A stretch of DNA of 64,000 nucleotides from Niabella agricola (GTDB taxonomy: Bacteria > Bacteroidota > Bacteroidia > Chitinophagales > Chitinophagaceae). Made by a program: the position numbers and the translations under genes. Positions within the stretch are counted from its first letter, which is position 1. Each line of letters opens with the position of its first letter. Location of the stretch: positions 4,340,001-4,404,000 of the forward strand of contig NZ_JAJHIZ010000003.1 of assembly GCF_021538615.1 (NCBI RefSeq). Reading direction: 5' to 3'. This document shows, piece after piece, positions 26,979-37,900 of this stretch. A model generated the notes under the pieces. The model did no database searches and was not told where the DNA came from. It saw nothing but the letters and a program-made list of their open reading frames with translations.

Positions 26979-27800
26979 ATGACTACGAATAAACAACAAT
27001 TATATACAATGGGATCCATTGCAATTATCGGCGGCGGTAATCTTGGCACAGCTATCGCCGAAGGATTAATCAAAAGTAAATTCTGTAAGCCCGAAGCCAT
27101 AACCATTACAAAAAGAAACCCGGCCACCCTGAAGGAACTGGAGAAAAGAGGTGTAAACGTAAGCGCTGACAATACTGCTGCCGTAAAGCGAAGCGAGCTG
27201 GTGATCCTGGCGGTGAAACCCTTCCAGGTGGCTGCTGTAATTGAAGGATTTAAAAAACAGCTAACGACAAAGCATACGATCGTTTCGGTTATTACCGGGG
27301 TATCCTTATCCGACCTGCAGGAGATGGTAAAAAAGGACCTGCCTGTGTTCCGCGCCATGCCCAATACAGCCATTGCCATCCAGGAAAGCATTACCTGTAT
27401 CAGTTATGCCAATGCCACCGAAAAAGAAGCTTCCTACGTGGTAGATATGTTCAATACACTGGGCAAGGTAGCGCTGATCGATGAAAAACTGATGGACGCG
27501 GCTACAGTGCTGGGCGCCTGCGGAACGGCTTTTGCCCTGCGTTATATACGCGCCAATATACAGGCCGGCATCGAAATCGGGTTTGATGCGAAAACCGCCA
27601 ACCTTATAGCCGCACAAACGGCCAAAGGAGCTGCCGAATTGTTGTTGAAGCACGGTAGCCACCCCGAACAGGAAATTGACAAAGTAACCACGCCCAAGGG
27701 CTGTACTATTGTGGGTCTGAATGAAATGGAGCACCGCGGCTTCAGCTCCTCGCTGATCCGTGGGGTCATTGCCAGCTATAAAAAGATTGCAAAAGATTAA
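26979..27800 (+). CDS. proC: Pyrroline-5-carboxylate reductase
   Basis: Cytoplasmic NAD(P)H-dependent enzyme that converts 1-pyrroline-5-carboxylate to proline, the last step of proline synthesis. The Rossmann motif GGGNLGTAIAEGLI follows SIAIIG at the N-terminus. ILAVKPFQV, FRAMPNTAIAIQES and the C-terminal dimerisation signature DKVTTPKGCTIVGLNEME are all typical. The length is 273 aa from ATG 26979. An internal ATG at 27009 directly before SIAIIGGG would also give a good protein of 263 aa, and I cannot decide between them. It follows the unknown secreted protein by 8 bp. Confidence 0.93.
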   Translation: MTTNKQQLYTMGSIAIIGGGNLGTAIAEGLIKSKFCKPEAITITKRNPATLKELEKRGVNVSADNTAAVKRSELVILAVKPFQVAAVIEGFKKQLTTKHTIVSVITGVSLSDLQEMVKKDLPVFRAMPNTAIAIQESITCISYANATEKEASYVVDMFNTLGKVALIDEKLMDAATVLGACGTAFALRYIRANIQAGIEIGFDAKTANLIAAQTAKGAAELLLKHGSHPEQEIDKVTTPKGCTIVGLNEMEHRGFSSSLIRGVIASYKKIAKD

Positions 27801-27872
27801 TTACCGTCAATAAATAGCGCTGCAAAACGCAGCGCGGGCCAAAACAAAAATTTTATATCCGGGGAGATTATT

Positions 27873-27880
27873 TATCTTTG
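27873..27880 (+). promoter_or_regulatory. Candidate -7 box for pyrG
   Basis: TATCTTTG, a perfect match to the Bacteroidota TAnnTTTG -7 element, in the 238-bp gap between proC and pyrG. It implies a leader of about 150 nt before the ATG at 28039. I saw no clear attenuator or riboswitch in that leader. Confidence 0.45.
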
Positions 27881-28029
27881 CATGACCTTTCAAATTTTCC
27901 ACAGGATTTTATGGGTCATAGCGGGCTGATTTTGTTTTTCTAGGAGATCATGCAGGCTGGATATTGTTGAAACAGGTTGAGTTTTATTCGTGAAATGATT
28001 CTTGTTAAGGAATGATTTATTGATTTTAA

Positions 28030-29691
<1,662 letters not shown>

Positions 29692-29717
29692 TTACTTAGC
29701 ATAGGTTTATGCGTTTG

Positions 29718-29749
29718 ATCGCCTGGAATTCCCGGGCGATTTTTTTTTG
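29718..29749 (+). terminator. Intrinsic terminator of pyrG
   Basis: A GC-rich hairpin (ATCGCC pairing with GGCGAT around a 10-nt apex) followed directly by a run of T residues, 27 bp after the pyrG stop. Confidence 0.7.
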
Positions 29750-29871
29750 ACTACCCCGGATCCTTGGGGAAGCCATTTTGACAAACTCCAACCTGTAACA
29801 GTGAGCCCCGGGACAAAAAGAATAAAAAACAAACAGATGAAATCCTCAAAGACAAATCCCGCGCTTTGTCC

Positions 29872-29879
29872 TATCTTTG
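29872..29879 (+). promoter_or_regulatory. Candidate -7 box for yidC
   Basis: TATCTTTG fits TAnnTTTG and lies 24 bp upstream of the yidC ATG at 29904, giving a short leader. The gene is preceded by a terminator, which supports an independent promoter here. Confidence 0.45.
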
Positions 29880-29903
29880 CCGGCTCAAAAATATACGTAA
29901 GTA

Positions 29904-31748
29904 ATGAATTTTGACCGGAATACGATCATCGGGTTCGGACTCTTAGCCGTACTCTTTTTCTTCTATTTTTACTACAATAACCTGCAGCAGGGAGCACATC
30001 AGAAAGAGCAGGCGAGGAAGGATTCCATCGCCAATGCGCTGAGGCCGAAGCTGGACACCGCCGCACTGCGCCAGGATTCGCTCCGGGCAGATTCCCAGCG
30101 TCATGTTACCAGTGCCGGTGTGTTTTTGAATGCAGCACAGGGTGCCGAACAACTGGTGACAGCTGAAAATGAAGTGTTCAAAATTGCCTTTACCAATAAG
30201 GGCGGACAACCCAAGTTTGTAGAGCTGAAGAAGTTTAAAAATGCATTGGACAGTCAGCAGGTAAAACTGGCGGCAACGGATTTTAATAAAATCAGCTACG
30301 CCATCAACACCGCGGCCAACCAGAGTGCGCAAACCGGTGATTTGTATTTTAGTAACGGAAAGGTTACTCCAGGCCCTGACGGTAGCCAGGTGGTAACCTT
30401 TGAATTGAAGAGTGGCGACAGTACGGCTGCTTCCAGTGCCATCGTACACCAGTTTATTATTCATCCGAACCAGTATAAAATTGATTTTAACATCAGCCTG
30501 TCACAACCCGGCAGCCTTTTATCGCAGGGGGTAATGAATATGACCTGGCAGTACGATGCGGCTCAGCAGGAGTCCGATATTGAATTTGAAAAACAAAATA
30601 CGCAGATCGGCTATATGGAAGATGGTAATTTCGACTATCACACCATCGGCCGTAAAGATCATGTGAACTTTGAAAAGGAGGTTAACTGGATCGGTGTACG
30701 TCAGCGGTTTTTCAATACATTCCTGGTGGCCAAGGATCATTTCAGCGGGGGAAAGATCTCCTGGACCATTCCACCGGATGCCAATAAGGAAGTTGTAAAG
30801 AGCACGGCCAATATGCAGCTGAAAGTGCCCGCAGGTAATGCCGCAACCGTTCCTATGAGCATTTACTATGGTCCGGCTGATTACAATATTTTAAAAAGCT
30901 ACGATAACGGCTTCAGCAAGATGGTGAACCTGGGGCAGGGCATGTATGCCTTTGTACGGCCGCTGAACCAGTATGTGATCATACCGGTATTTAATTTCAT
31001 GAAAGGATTTGTAAGCAGCTACGGGATCGTAATCGCATTGCTAACCCTGGTGATCCGGCTGCTGATTTCGCCGCTGACCTATAAAAGCTATCTGAGCGGA
31101 GCAAAAATGAAGGCCCTGCGCCCGGAAATTGCTACCCTGAAAGAAAAATTCGGTACCGATCAGCAGGCTATGAGCATGGAACAGATGAAACTGTTCCGGG
31201 AGGCTGGCGTAAACCCGCTGGGGGGATGTATTCCGGCCCTGTTCCAGATCCCGATTTTCTTTGCCCTGTATAGCTTTTTTAATTCAAGTGTAGACCTGAG
31301 AGGGGCCGACTTCCTTTGGGCCAGCGACCTTTCGGCCTTTGATGATCCGATCAAATTTGGTATCCATATCCCCCTGCTGGGCAGTCACCTGAGCCTGTTT
31401 ACCATCACGGCAACCGTTACCAGTTTATTGATCTCGATCTACAGCATGAGCATGTCGCCGGATCAAAGCAACCCGATGATGAAGTACATGCCGTACATCT
31501 TCCCGGTATTCCTGTTATTCATCTTTAACCGGCTGCCATCGGCGCTGACCTGGTATTATACGGTATCGAACCTGATCACCTTGGCATTGCAGTTCGTGAT
31601 TCAGAACTACATCATCGATCACGATAAGATCCTGGCACGGATACAGGAAAACCGCAAAAAGCCCAAGACCAAATCCAAATGGCAGGAGCGGCTGGAGCAG
31701 ATGCAGGAGCAACAAAAGCAAATGCAGGAGCAGCGGAAGAAGAAGTAA
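29904..31748 (+). CDS. yidC: Membrane protein insertase YidC
   Basis: Inserts and folds inner-membrane proteins, alone or with the Sec translocon. The 614-aa protein has an N-terminal membrane anchor (residues 6-25, GFGLLAVLFFFYFYYN), a large periplasmic beta-domain (about 70-345), and the conserved 60-kDa insertase core (about 360-590). The core has GIVIALLTLVIRLLISPLT containing the hydrophilic-groove Arg, GGCIPALFQIPIFFALYSF, and MKYMPYIFPVFLLFIFNRLPSALTWYY. The C-terminus is a Gln/Lys-rich charged tail (QEQQKQMQEQRKKK), as in ribosome-contacting YidC tails of this phylum. It is an ordinary housekeeping gene. Confidence 0.96.
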   Translation: MNFDRNTIIGFGLLAVLFFFYFYYNNLQQGAHQKEQARKDSIANALRPKLDTAALRQDSLRADSQRHVTSAGVFLNAAQGAEQLVTAENEVFKIAFTNKGGQPKFVELKKFKNALDSQQVKLAATDFNKISYAINTAANQSAQTGDLYFSNGKVTPGPDGSQVVTFELKSGDSTAASSAIVHQFIIHPNQYKIDFNISLSQPGSLLSQGVMNMTWQYDAAQQESDIEFEKQNTQIGYMEDGNFDYHTIGRKDHVNFEKEVNWIGVRQRFFNTFLVAKDHFSGGKISWTIPPDANKEVVKSTANMQLKVPAGNAATVPMSIYYGPADYNILKSYDNGFSKMVNLGQGMYAFVRPLNQYVIIPVFNFMKGFVSSYGIVIALLTLVIRLLISPLTYKSYLSGAKMKALRPEIATLKEKFGTDQQAMSMEQMKLFREAGVNPLGGCIPALFQIPIFFALYSFFNSSVDLRGADFLWASDLSAFDDPIKFGIHIPLLGSHLSLFTITATVTSLLISIYSMSMSPDQSNPMMKYMPYIFPVFLLFIFNRLPSALTWYYTVSNLITLALQFVIQNYIIDHDKILARIQENRKKPKTKSKWQERLEQMQEQQKQMQEQRKKK

Positions 31749-31768
31749 TCAATAATCAATAGTCAATA

Positions 31769-31806
31769 GTTAATAGTCAATGGTCAGCGGATCGTTGACT
31801 ATTAAC
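31769..31806 (+). terminator. Perfect 12-bp hairpin just after yidC
   Basis: GTTAATAGTCAA and TTGACTATTAAC form a perfect 12-bp stem around a 14-nt loop, 20 bp after the yidC stop. It is AT-rich and only a weak T-run follows, so it may serve as a terminator or mRNA 3' end, or be part of a dispersed repeat of the 'AATAGTCAATAG' kind (several copies of that word lie at 31749-31780). Confidence 0.4.
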
Positions 31807-31939
31807 GTTTATAAGGGACAGGTTTGAGGGGTGGGTCCGTTTTACACTCGATGATCCATGGACTATTTACGATTCACTGTATTTGTTCAAAGTTTAAGAT
31901 TTAAAGTTTCACGTTGTGTATTGTTTCTGCTTAGTGGGC

Positions 31940-32280
31940 TTCGCTTTTTCCTGTTCACTACTCGCTATTCCTTATATCCTGGAGTAAGATTATTGAGCAG
32001 GAACGGCATTTTCGTTTCCACATTTTCCATTTGAAATCAGTTATCAGTGATCAGTTCTCAGTTGATGATGCGGGGATTTGAGATTTGTCTTTTGGATTTT
32101 GTGACCTCTTCCAGGGGGAGGTTTAAAACTTCACGATTAAACGGCAACGTCAAATTGTTTTTTATGCATGATGTGTTTCGCCCCTTCCTGCTTGTTACTT
32201 GCCATTCCCCCGTAAAACATGGAGGGTAGGAAGCTCATGGAGCAGGAACGGCATCTTCATTCCCACATTCTCAAATTTCC
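31940..32280. repeat. Two diverged direct repeats in a gene-free gap
   Basis: The gap 31749-32295 holds no convincing gene. Two segments of about 95-100 bp, at 31940-32035 and 32178-32280, are imperfect copies. Both run TTCCTG-T--ACT--CATTCC, then GGAG..AGG, then GAGCAGGAACGGCAT-TTC-TTCCCACATT. Parts of the upstream flank (TTTAAA..TTCACG near 31895 and 32122) also match with a similar offset of about 230-240 bp, which suggests an old tandem duplication of a roughly 240-bp unit. Confidence 0.5.
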
Positions 32281-32295
32281 AAATTAAACGCAGTC

Positions 32296-34068
32296 TTACC
32301 GGTCCAGCTCCATCTTTAATTTCTCCTTCAGTTCCTTTACCAGCGGATATTTTTCAATCATTTTCTGGTATTGCTGTACGGCGGTCAGTGGCCGGGGCTC
32401 ATTGCTTTCGGGTGTTTCTACGTTTTCCCGCTTGGTGATGTAGAACTGGAGCTGCGAATTAGATAAACGTTTCTGAAGAAATTCTGAAGCCTGGGTTTTA
32501 CAGGATTCAATAAACCGGTATTCGATCGCATTAGCGGTGTACACATAAAAAGAATTGTCATCCAGCACTTTTAATTGTGCCAGGTCGAAACTCTGTGCGG
32601 CGGAGTTTTTGTTTTCTTTTAAAACCTCAATGAAAGCGGCCCATGCTTCTTCCAGGGCTTCCTGCGACAGGGGCCGGTCTTCCTGTTCTACATGGGTATC
32701 TTTAAATTGTTGCCGGAGTTTTTCCAGGCTGCTGATTTTCCGGGTGGCGGTTACCGTTTCTCTGGGCGGCGGCGGAGGCGGTACCGGCCTGAGAGGCGGT
32801 TCTTCAATAATAAGTCTGCCGCCGGTAGGGGTGCTCTTTTCAGCGGGAATGGCTGCTGGTGAAGCGGTTGCCGGTTTTACCAAAACCGGTTGGATGCTCC
32901 GGAACGGGAGGGCGGTTGCTTTTTCAGTTATTCTTTTTTTATTCAGCCCTGTATCGCCGGCTGTCAGTTCCATGGCCTGTTGCAGGTAACAAAGCTTGAT
33001 CAGGGTGAGCTCTACGTGCAGCCGTTTGTTCCGGGCCGAGCGGTAATTAATCTCTGATTCGTTCAGTACATTCAAGGCGCTGATAAGAAATGCTACCGGC
33101 GTTTTCTTTGCCGTTTCCAGGTATTTCTGTTTAAAACTTTCCACGGTATCCAGCAGTGCCGCTACCTTTTCATCTTTACTTACGAGCAGGTTGCGGATAA
33201 AAGCCGCAAAGCCATTCAGCACCAGGTCGCCTTCAAAGCCCTTCCGGTTGATATCATCGTACAAAAGCATCGCCCCGGAAAGATTTTGCTGCAACATATC
33301 ATCCAGCAGTTTAAAATAATAATCTTCATCGAGAATATTCAGGTGTTCCAGGGTATTGGTATAGTTCAGTTCGCCGTTGGTAAAGCTGACGATCTTATCC
33401 ATAATACTGAGCGCATCCCGCATACAACCTTCACTTTTTTGAGCAATGGTCTGCAGGGCAGCCTGTTCCGCCTTTACTCCTTCTTTTTCGCAGATGGCCT
33501 CCAGATGCTCCACGGTATCGTTGGTGGTAATGCGCTTGAAGTCGAAGATCTGGCAACGGCTCAGGATGGTCGGCAGGATTTTATGCTTTTCTGTGGTGGC
33601 CAGGATAAAAATAGCATAGGAAGGGGGTTCTTCCAGTGTTTTCAGAAAGGCATTAAATGCCGAAGAACTCAGCATATGCACCTCATCGATAATATACACC
33701 TTATAACGGCCGGCCTGCGGCGCAAAACGTACCTGGTCTACCAGGGTGCGGATATCATCCACCGAGTTATTGCTGGCGGCATCCAGTTCATGAATGTTTA
33801 GCGAAGTGCCCTGGTTAAATGATACACAGGAGTTACAGGTGTTACAGGCCTCTCCGTCTGCGGTAGGATGCTCACAGTTGATGGTTTTGGCCAGGATCCG
33901 GGCACAGGTAGTTTTTCCTACACCACGGGGACCGCAAAATAAAAACGCATGTGCCAGCTGGTTCTGCCGGATCGCGTTTTTTAAGGTAGTAGTAATATGA
34001 GCCTGCCCCACTACCGTATCAAAGGTCTGGGGTCTGTATTTCCGCGCTGAAACAATAAACTTATCCAT
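32296..34068 (-). CDS. dnaX: DNA polymerase III subunit gamma/tau
   Basis: The clamp-loader ATPase of the replicative polymerase. The 590-aa protein has an N-terminal AAA+ domain with YRPQTFDTVVGQ, the Walker A loop GPRGVGKTTCARIL (about 46-60), a zinc cluster of Cys residues (CEHPTADGEACNTCNSC), Walker B-like IIDEVHMLS, and the SRC sensor in ILSRCQIFDF. Helical domains II-III follow to about residue 360, then a Pro-rich linker (RPVPPPPPPRE) and a C-terminal tau-like region (about 440-590). The start ATG at 34068 gives MDKFIVSARKYRPQTF, as usual. A -7-like box lies just upstream. I saw no slippery A-run that would clearly produce a gamma form. Confidence 0.95.
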   Translation of the reverse strand: MDKFIVSARKYRPQTFDTVVGQAHITTTLKNAIRQNQLAHAFLFCGPRGVGKTTCARILAKTINCEHPTADGEACNTCNSCVSFNQGTSLNIHELDAASNNSVDDIRTLVDQVRFAPQAGRYKVYIIDEVHMLSSSAFNAFLKTLEEPPSYAIFILATTEKHKILPTILSRCQIFDFKRITTNDTVEHLEAICEKEGVKAEQAALQTIAQKSEGCMRDALSIMDKIVSFTNGELNYTNTLEHLNILDEDYYFKLLDDMLQQNLSGAMLLYDDINRKGFEGDLVLNGFAAFIRNLLVSKDEKVAALLDTVESFKQKYLETAKKTPVAFLISALNVLNESEINYRSARNKRLHVELTLIKLCYLQQAMELTAGDTGLNKKRITEKATALPFRSIQPVLVKPATASPAAIPAEKSTPTGGRLIIEEPPLRPVPPPPPPRETVTATRKISSLEKLRQQFKDTHVEQEDRPLSQEALEEAWAAFIEVLKENKNSAAQSFDLAQLKVLDDNSFYVYTANAIEYRFIESCKTQASEFLQKRLSNSQLQFYITKRENVETPESNEPRPLTAVQQYQKMIEKYPLVKELKEKLKMELDR

Positions 34069-34090
34069 TAAAACTCCTGGTATTATCCAA

Positions 34091-34098
34091 CAAATGTA
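34091..34098 (-). promoter_or_regulatory. Candidate -7 box for dnaX
   Basis: On the - strand this reads TACATTTG, which fits TAnnTTTG, 23 bp upstream of the dnaX ATG. A -33 TTG is not evident. Confidence 0.35.
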
Positions 34099-34287
34099 AC
34101 ATAATTGGGGATGGTTTTGTTGTGGGAGGTTTGGATGTGGAAAAAAGGCACGATCCGGAGGGCCCGCCGGGAAAATGACGGCAGCGTTCTCGTTTAATCG
34201 CCGGCTGCACGTTGTGACCGGTCATTTGCCTGCAATATTTCCGTCAGGTATTTGCGGTTTTTAAATGGCCCGATCCTGTGTCTAAAT

Positions 34288-34404
34288 ATGCTACAGGTGT
34301 TTTCACCGGCAGAATACGAAGACCTGATGACAAAATAGCTTATTGAAAACAGAATTGATCAGGGCATTCAGGAAGCAATGTATGAACATGCTGAAGGCGT
34401 ATAA
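34288..34404 (+). pseudogene. Decayed small ORF, possibly the start of a HTH/excisionase-type protein
   Basis: From ATG 34288 the frame reads MLQVFSPAEYEDLMTK, then an in-frame TAG (34336-34338), then LIENRIDQGIQEAMYEHAEGV and a stop at 34402-34404. The charged helical opening resembles the N-terminus of small helix-turn-helix proteins of Bacteroidota, but nothing with a DNA-binding domain follows. The rest of the gap 34069-34992 (over 900 bp) holds no other coding sequence that I can support, apart from the inverted repeat at 34704-34823. Confidence 0.3.
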
Positions 34405-34703
34405 AACAAGGAGATATAAAGAAACGGCAAGTGTTTTTCCTATGTCAAATCAAGGAAAGAGGTGATTCAATAGCGCGTTGAATGCTCCTTCCGGGGTTAT
34501 TGCCAAAATTGTTTAATGGTTGGTTAATTTAACGAATCATGCGGGCATATTTGCGGTTTAACATTGCATTGCCGATTGCAGATTGTCCGTTTTTGAATGC
34601 AACGTTTGATGTGTGTTTGCCGATTAAATGTTTATGAACTGATTTGAGATTAGAAAGGAGGTATATCTATTGATTGTCTTCGTAAGGGAATGCCATACTG
34701 CAT

Positions 34704-34823
34704 AAAAGTAGCATACCAGTGTTATTTGCCATTTTCCTTATGTTACAGATTCATCAAAATATCATAAAGCTACCACATCGCTCCCTGAGGCTGATGTAGT
34801 TCAGGAGGTGGTATGCTACTTTT
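34704..34823. repeat. 15-bp perfect inverted repeat pair enclosing 90 bp
   Basis: AAAAGTAGCATACCA at 34704-34718 is exactly the reverse complement of TGGTATGCTACTTTT at 34809-34823. The 90-bp interior codes for nothing convincing and holds a weaker nested partial palindrome (CTACCACATCG with CTGATGTAG). Size and ends fit a MITE-like remnant or a large mRNA/DNA structure. No target-site duplication is visible in the flanks. Confidence 0.45.
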
Positions 34824-34992
34824 CGGAGAAGCGATGCCCCGCACAAGGCGGTAGGTTTGGTAAAGGTCACCGGCTGCTGTTGAAAGGTCATGCTTTCCAC
34901 TGTGTTTTTATTGCCTGATAAGTCAAAAAAAGCGTGCAACGGAAGTGTCCAACATACAACTTTCTTTAGTAATAAAATAAAAGCAATACTCC

Positions 34993-37900
34993 ATGATGAA
35001 AATGACGTTTACGTACCTGGGTATGCCCGAAAGGCTTCGATCGTTCGTTGCAATAATGGGATTCCTATTCCTGTCTCTGGCCGGGTTTTCGCAAGGGAAA
35101 ATAACGGTTGTTGGTACGGTGGTAGATACCGCAGATCTTCCATTACCGAATATCAGCATTACGGTACAAGGCAATGAGAAAGTGGGAACAGCAACCGATG
35201 TAAATGGTAGGTTCGTGCTGGATGTGGTGCCTGAAAGTACATTGGTTTTTACCGCGGTGACGCACAATAATGCTACTTACAAGGTGCCGGCCATACCGGA
35301 ACAGGCTCTCAGGATTACGCTAACGGCCAGGGAAGCCGCTGCCGATGAAGAAGTGATCGTAACGGCCTATGGGAAAAAAGTCCGCCGCGAATCTGTAACC
35401 GGCTCTGTCGCCACAATTAAACCCGATCAGTTAAGAACGCCGGCTTCCAACCTTACCGCTGCACTGGCCGGGCAGGTTGCGGGTGTCATCGGTTTTCAAA
35501 GCAGCGGTCAGCCCGGGTTTGATAATGCTGATTTCTTTGTTCGGGGCGTTACTACATTCGGATACCGGCAAAGTCCGCTGATATTAATTGACAATATCGA
35601 ATTGACGTCGGACGATCTGGCGCGCCTGCAGGTAGATGATATTGCTGAATTCTCTATTTTAAAAGACGCCAGTGCCACGGCGCTATATGGTTCGCGCGGG
35701 GCAAACGGGGTAATACTGGTAACCACAAAGCGGGGAAAAGTTGGCAAGCCCAATTATAATGTACGTTACGACAATTCTATTTCAACACCTACACAAACGC
35801 TGAAATTTGCAGATCCGATTACGTATATGAATCTGTACAATGAAGCACAGTTAACCAGGAACCCTTACCAGATTCCGCAGTTTGATGCCGATAAAATATA
35901 TTTTACCCAAAGAACGCTTGATGGCGCACCGGATGGTAATCCGTATGTGTACCCGGCGGTTGACTGGATGAACCTGATGTTCAAAAAGTATTCTTCCACA
36001 AAAAAACTCAATGCTTCAATTTCCGGAGGAAGTGAGTCTACGCAGTATATGGTATCTGGTTCATACAGTGAGGATAAAGGACTTTTAAGGGAAGGCGACC
36101 AGCGTATATTTGATGGCGGTATTAAATTCCGGAATTACCAGCTGCGGTCAAATGTAGATGTGAAGCTTACCCGTACCACCAAACTCAGTGTGGATCTATG
36201 GGGTATTTTCAATGATTATAGCGGGCCCATTACCAATGACGCCAGCGGATTTGCTACCGACCTGTATTATTGGGCCACGCACAGCAGCCCGGTGTTGTTT
36301 CCCGCCTATTTCGCTCCGGATAGCGCCAACCGGTATACACAACATATATTATTTGGTAATTTCAATGGTAATTCACCCGACCGCAGCGGGGGCAACTTTT
36401 TGCCCACCCAGGGTGTGGGATATGCCAACCCTTACGCGCAAATGATGCGGGGCTACAGAACGCGCAATAATTCGCGGATCACTGCTACTGCCCGTTTAAG
36501 CCAGAACCTGGATATGATCACCAAGGGATTAAGCTTCAGCGGGTTCTTTACTACGAACCGGTTCGCCCAGGTACAGTATACCATGACCTATAATCCTTTT
36601 TATTATACGGTAAATACGTATGACCGGGCGGCTAATCAATATACGTTGTTTTGGCTCAATAACAGGGCTGATCTGCCTTTCAACGGAAACGCCGGTTCGG
36701 GGTCCAACGGAGTGGCAACTGAATATCTTGCCATATCAGCAGGAGATCGCGGTTCCAGTTCTTTCATCCAGATGCAGGGTATTTTAAATTATGATAGAAG
36801 CTTTGGTGACCACAGTCTGAACGGATCGCTGGTAATCAACCGCCAGCAAAAGCTGGATCCGGAAAATGCAACCGATTATACAAAGATCCTGCCTACCCGG
36901 AATCTTACTTATGCAGGGAGTGCACGTTACGGGTACCAGAATAAGTACAACCTGCAATTTGATTTTGGATACAACGGATCGGAACGTTTCGATCCGGGCC
37001 ATCGCTTCGGTTTTTTCCCCAGCGTATCGGGGGCATGGAATATAAGCAAGGAAAATTTCTGGAAAAATAGTAAGCTGGCCGACATTGTAACCATGTTTAA
37101 ATTAAGGGCCAGTTATGGTAAGGCCGGGAATGACGATATCGGCTCCCAACGCTTTTTCTATCTGTCGAATGTAAATCTTGAGAATGCCGGTGCTGGGGCC
37201 GTTTTTGGAACCAATAATGGATATAGCAGGCCAGGGGTAACCATAATCAATTATCCCAACCCTGAGATTTCCTGGGAAATCAGCAGAATCAGTAACTATG
37301 CAGTGGAATTTACCTTATTTAATGCGCTCGATTTTATCGGCGAATACTGGACCCGGAAAACAACAGATATTTTACAGGCAAGGCTCATACCCAATAGCAT
37401 GGGGCTGGAAGCCGGTTTGAGTGGTAACCTGGGTAAGGCCAGCTCCCAGGGGTTGGATCTTACATTGAATTACAAAAAAGCGTTTTCCAACGGACTGAGC
37501 CTGATTGTAATGTCGAACAGTACCTTTTCAAAGGCGAAGTATGATTATTATGAAGAAGCTGATTACGGAGCGGAGTACTGGAGGCGCAAAACCGGTCAGT
37601 ATGTAGGACAACGCATGGGCTATATAGCTGAGCGGTTGTTTGTAGATGACCAGGAAGCTGCGGCCTCTCCCCGTCAGATATTTGGAACTTCCGGAAGAGG
37701 AGCACAGGGCGGTGATATTAAATACCGTGATATAAACGGGGATGGAGTGATTAACAACGCCGATATGGTGCCGATAGGATTACCGAACAGTCCACAGATT
37801 ACCTATGGTTTTGGGACCAGTTTAAACTACAAACACGTTGACCTGAACTTTCGGTTTACCGGCCAGGCGCGGGCCACGCTTTACATGTATCCCAATGTGA

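Noticed and set aside
31749..31806. Short AATAGTCAATAG repeats that might suggest a CRISPR array
   Set aside because: The words are irregular, there are no spacers of constant length, and no cas genes are present; the repeats instead form a single hairpin.
32047..32229. 60-codon + strand frame within the repeat gap after yidC
   Set aside because: The region consists of diverged repeats and the translation looks random.
34646..34676. AAAGGAGGTAT, a Shine-Dalgarno-like sequence
   Set aside because: No open frame with a suitable start follows it, and genes in this phylum rarely use such sites.
34754..34939. 61-codon frame on the - strand in the gap before the third SusC
   Set aside because: It has no similarity that I recognise, overlaps the right arm of the inverted repeat, and has no promoter or neighbour supporting it.
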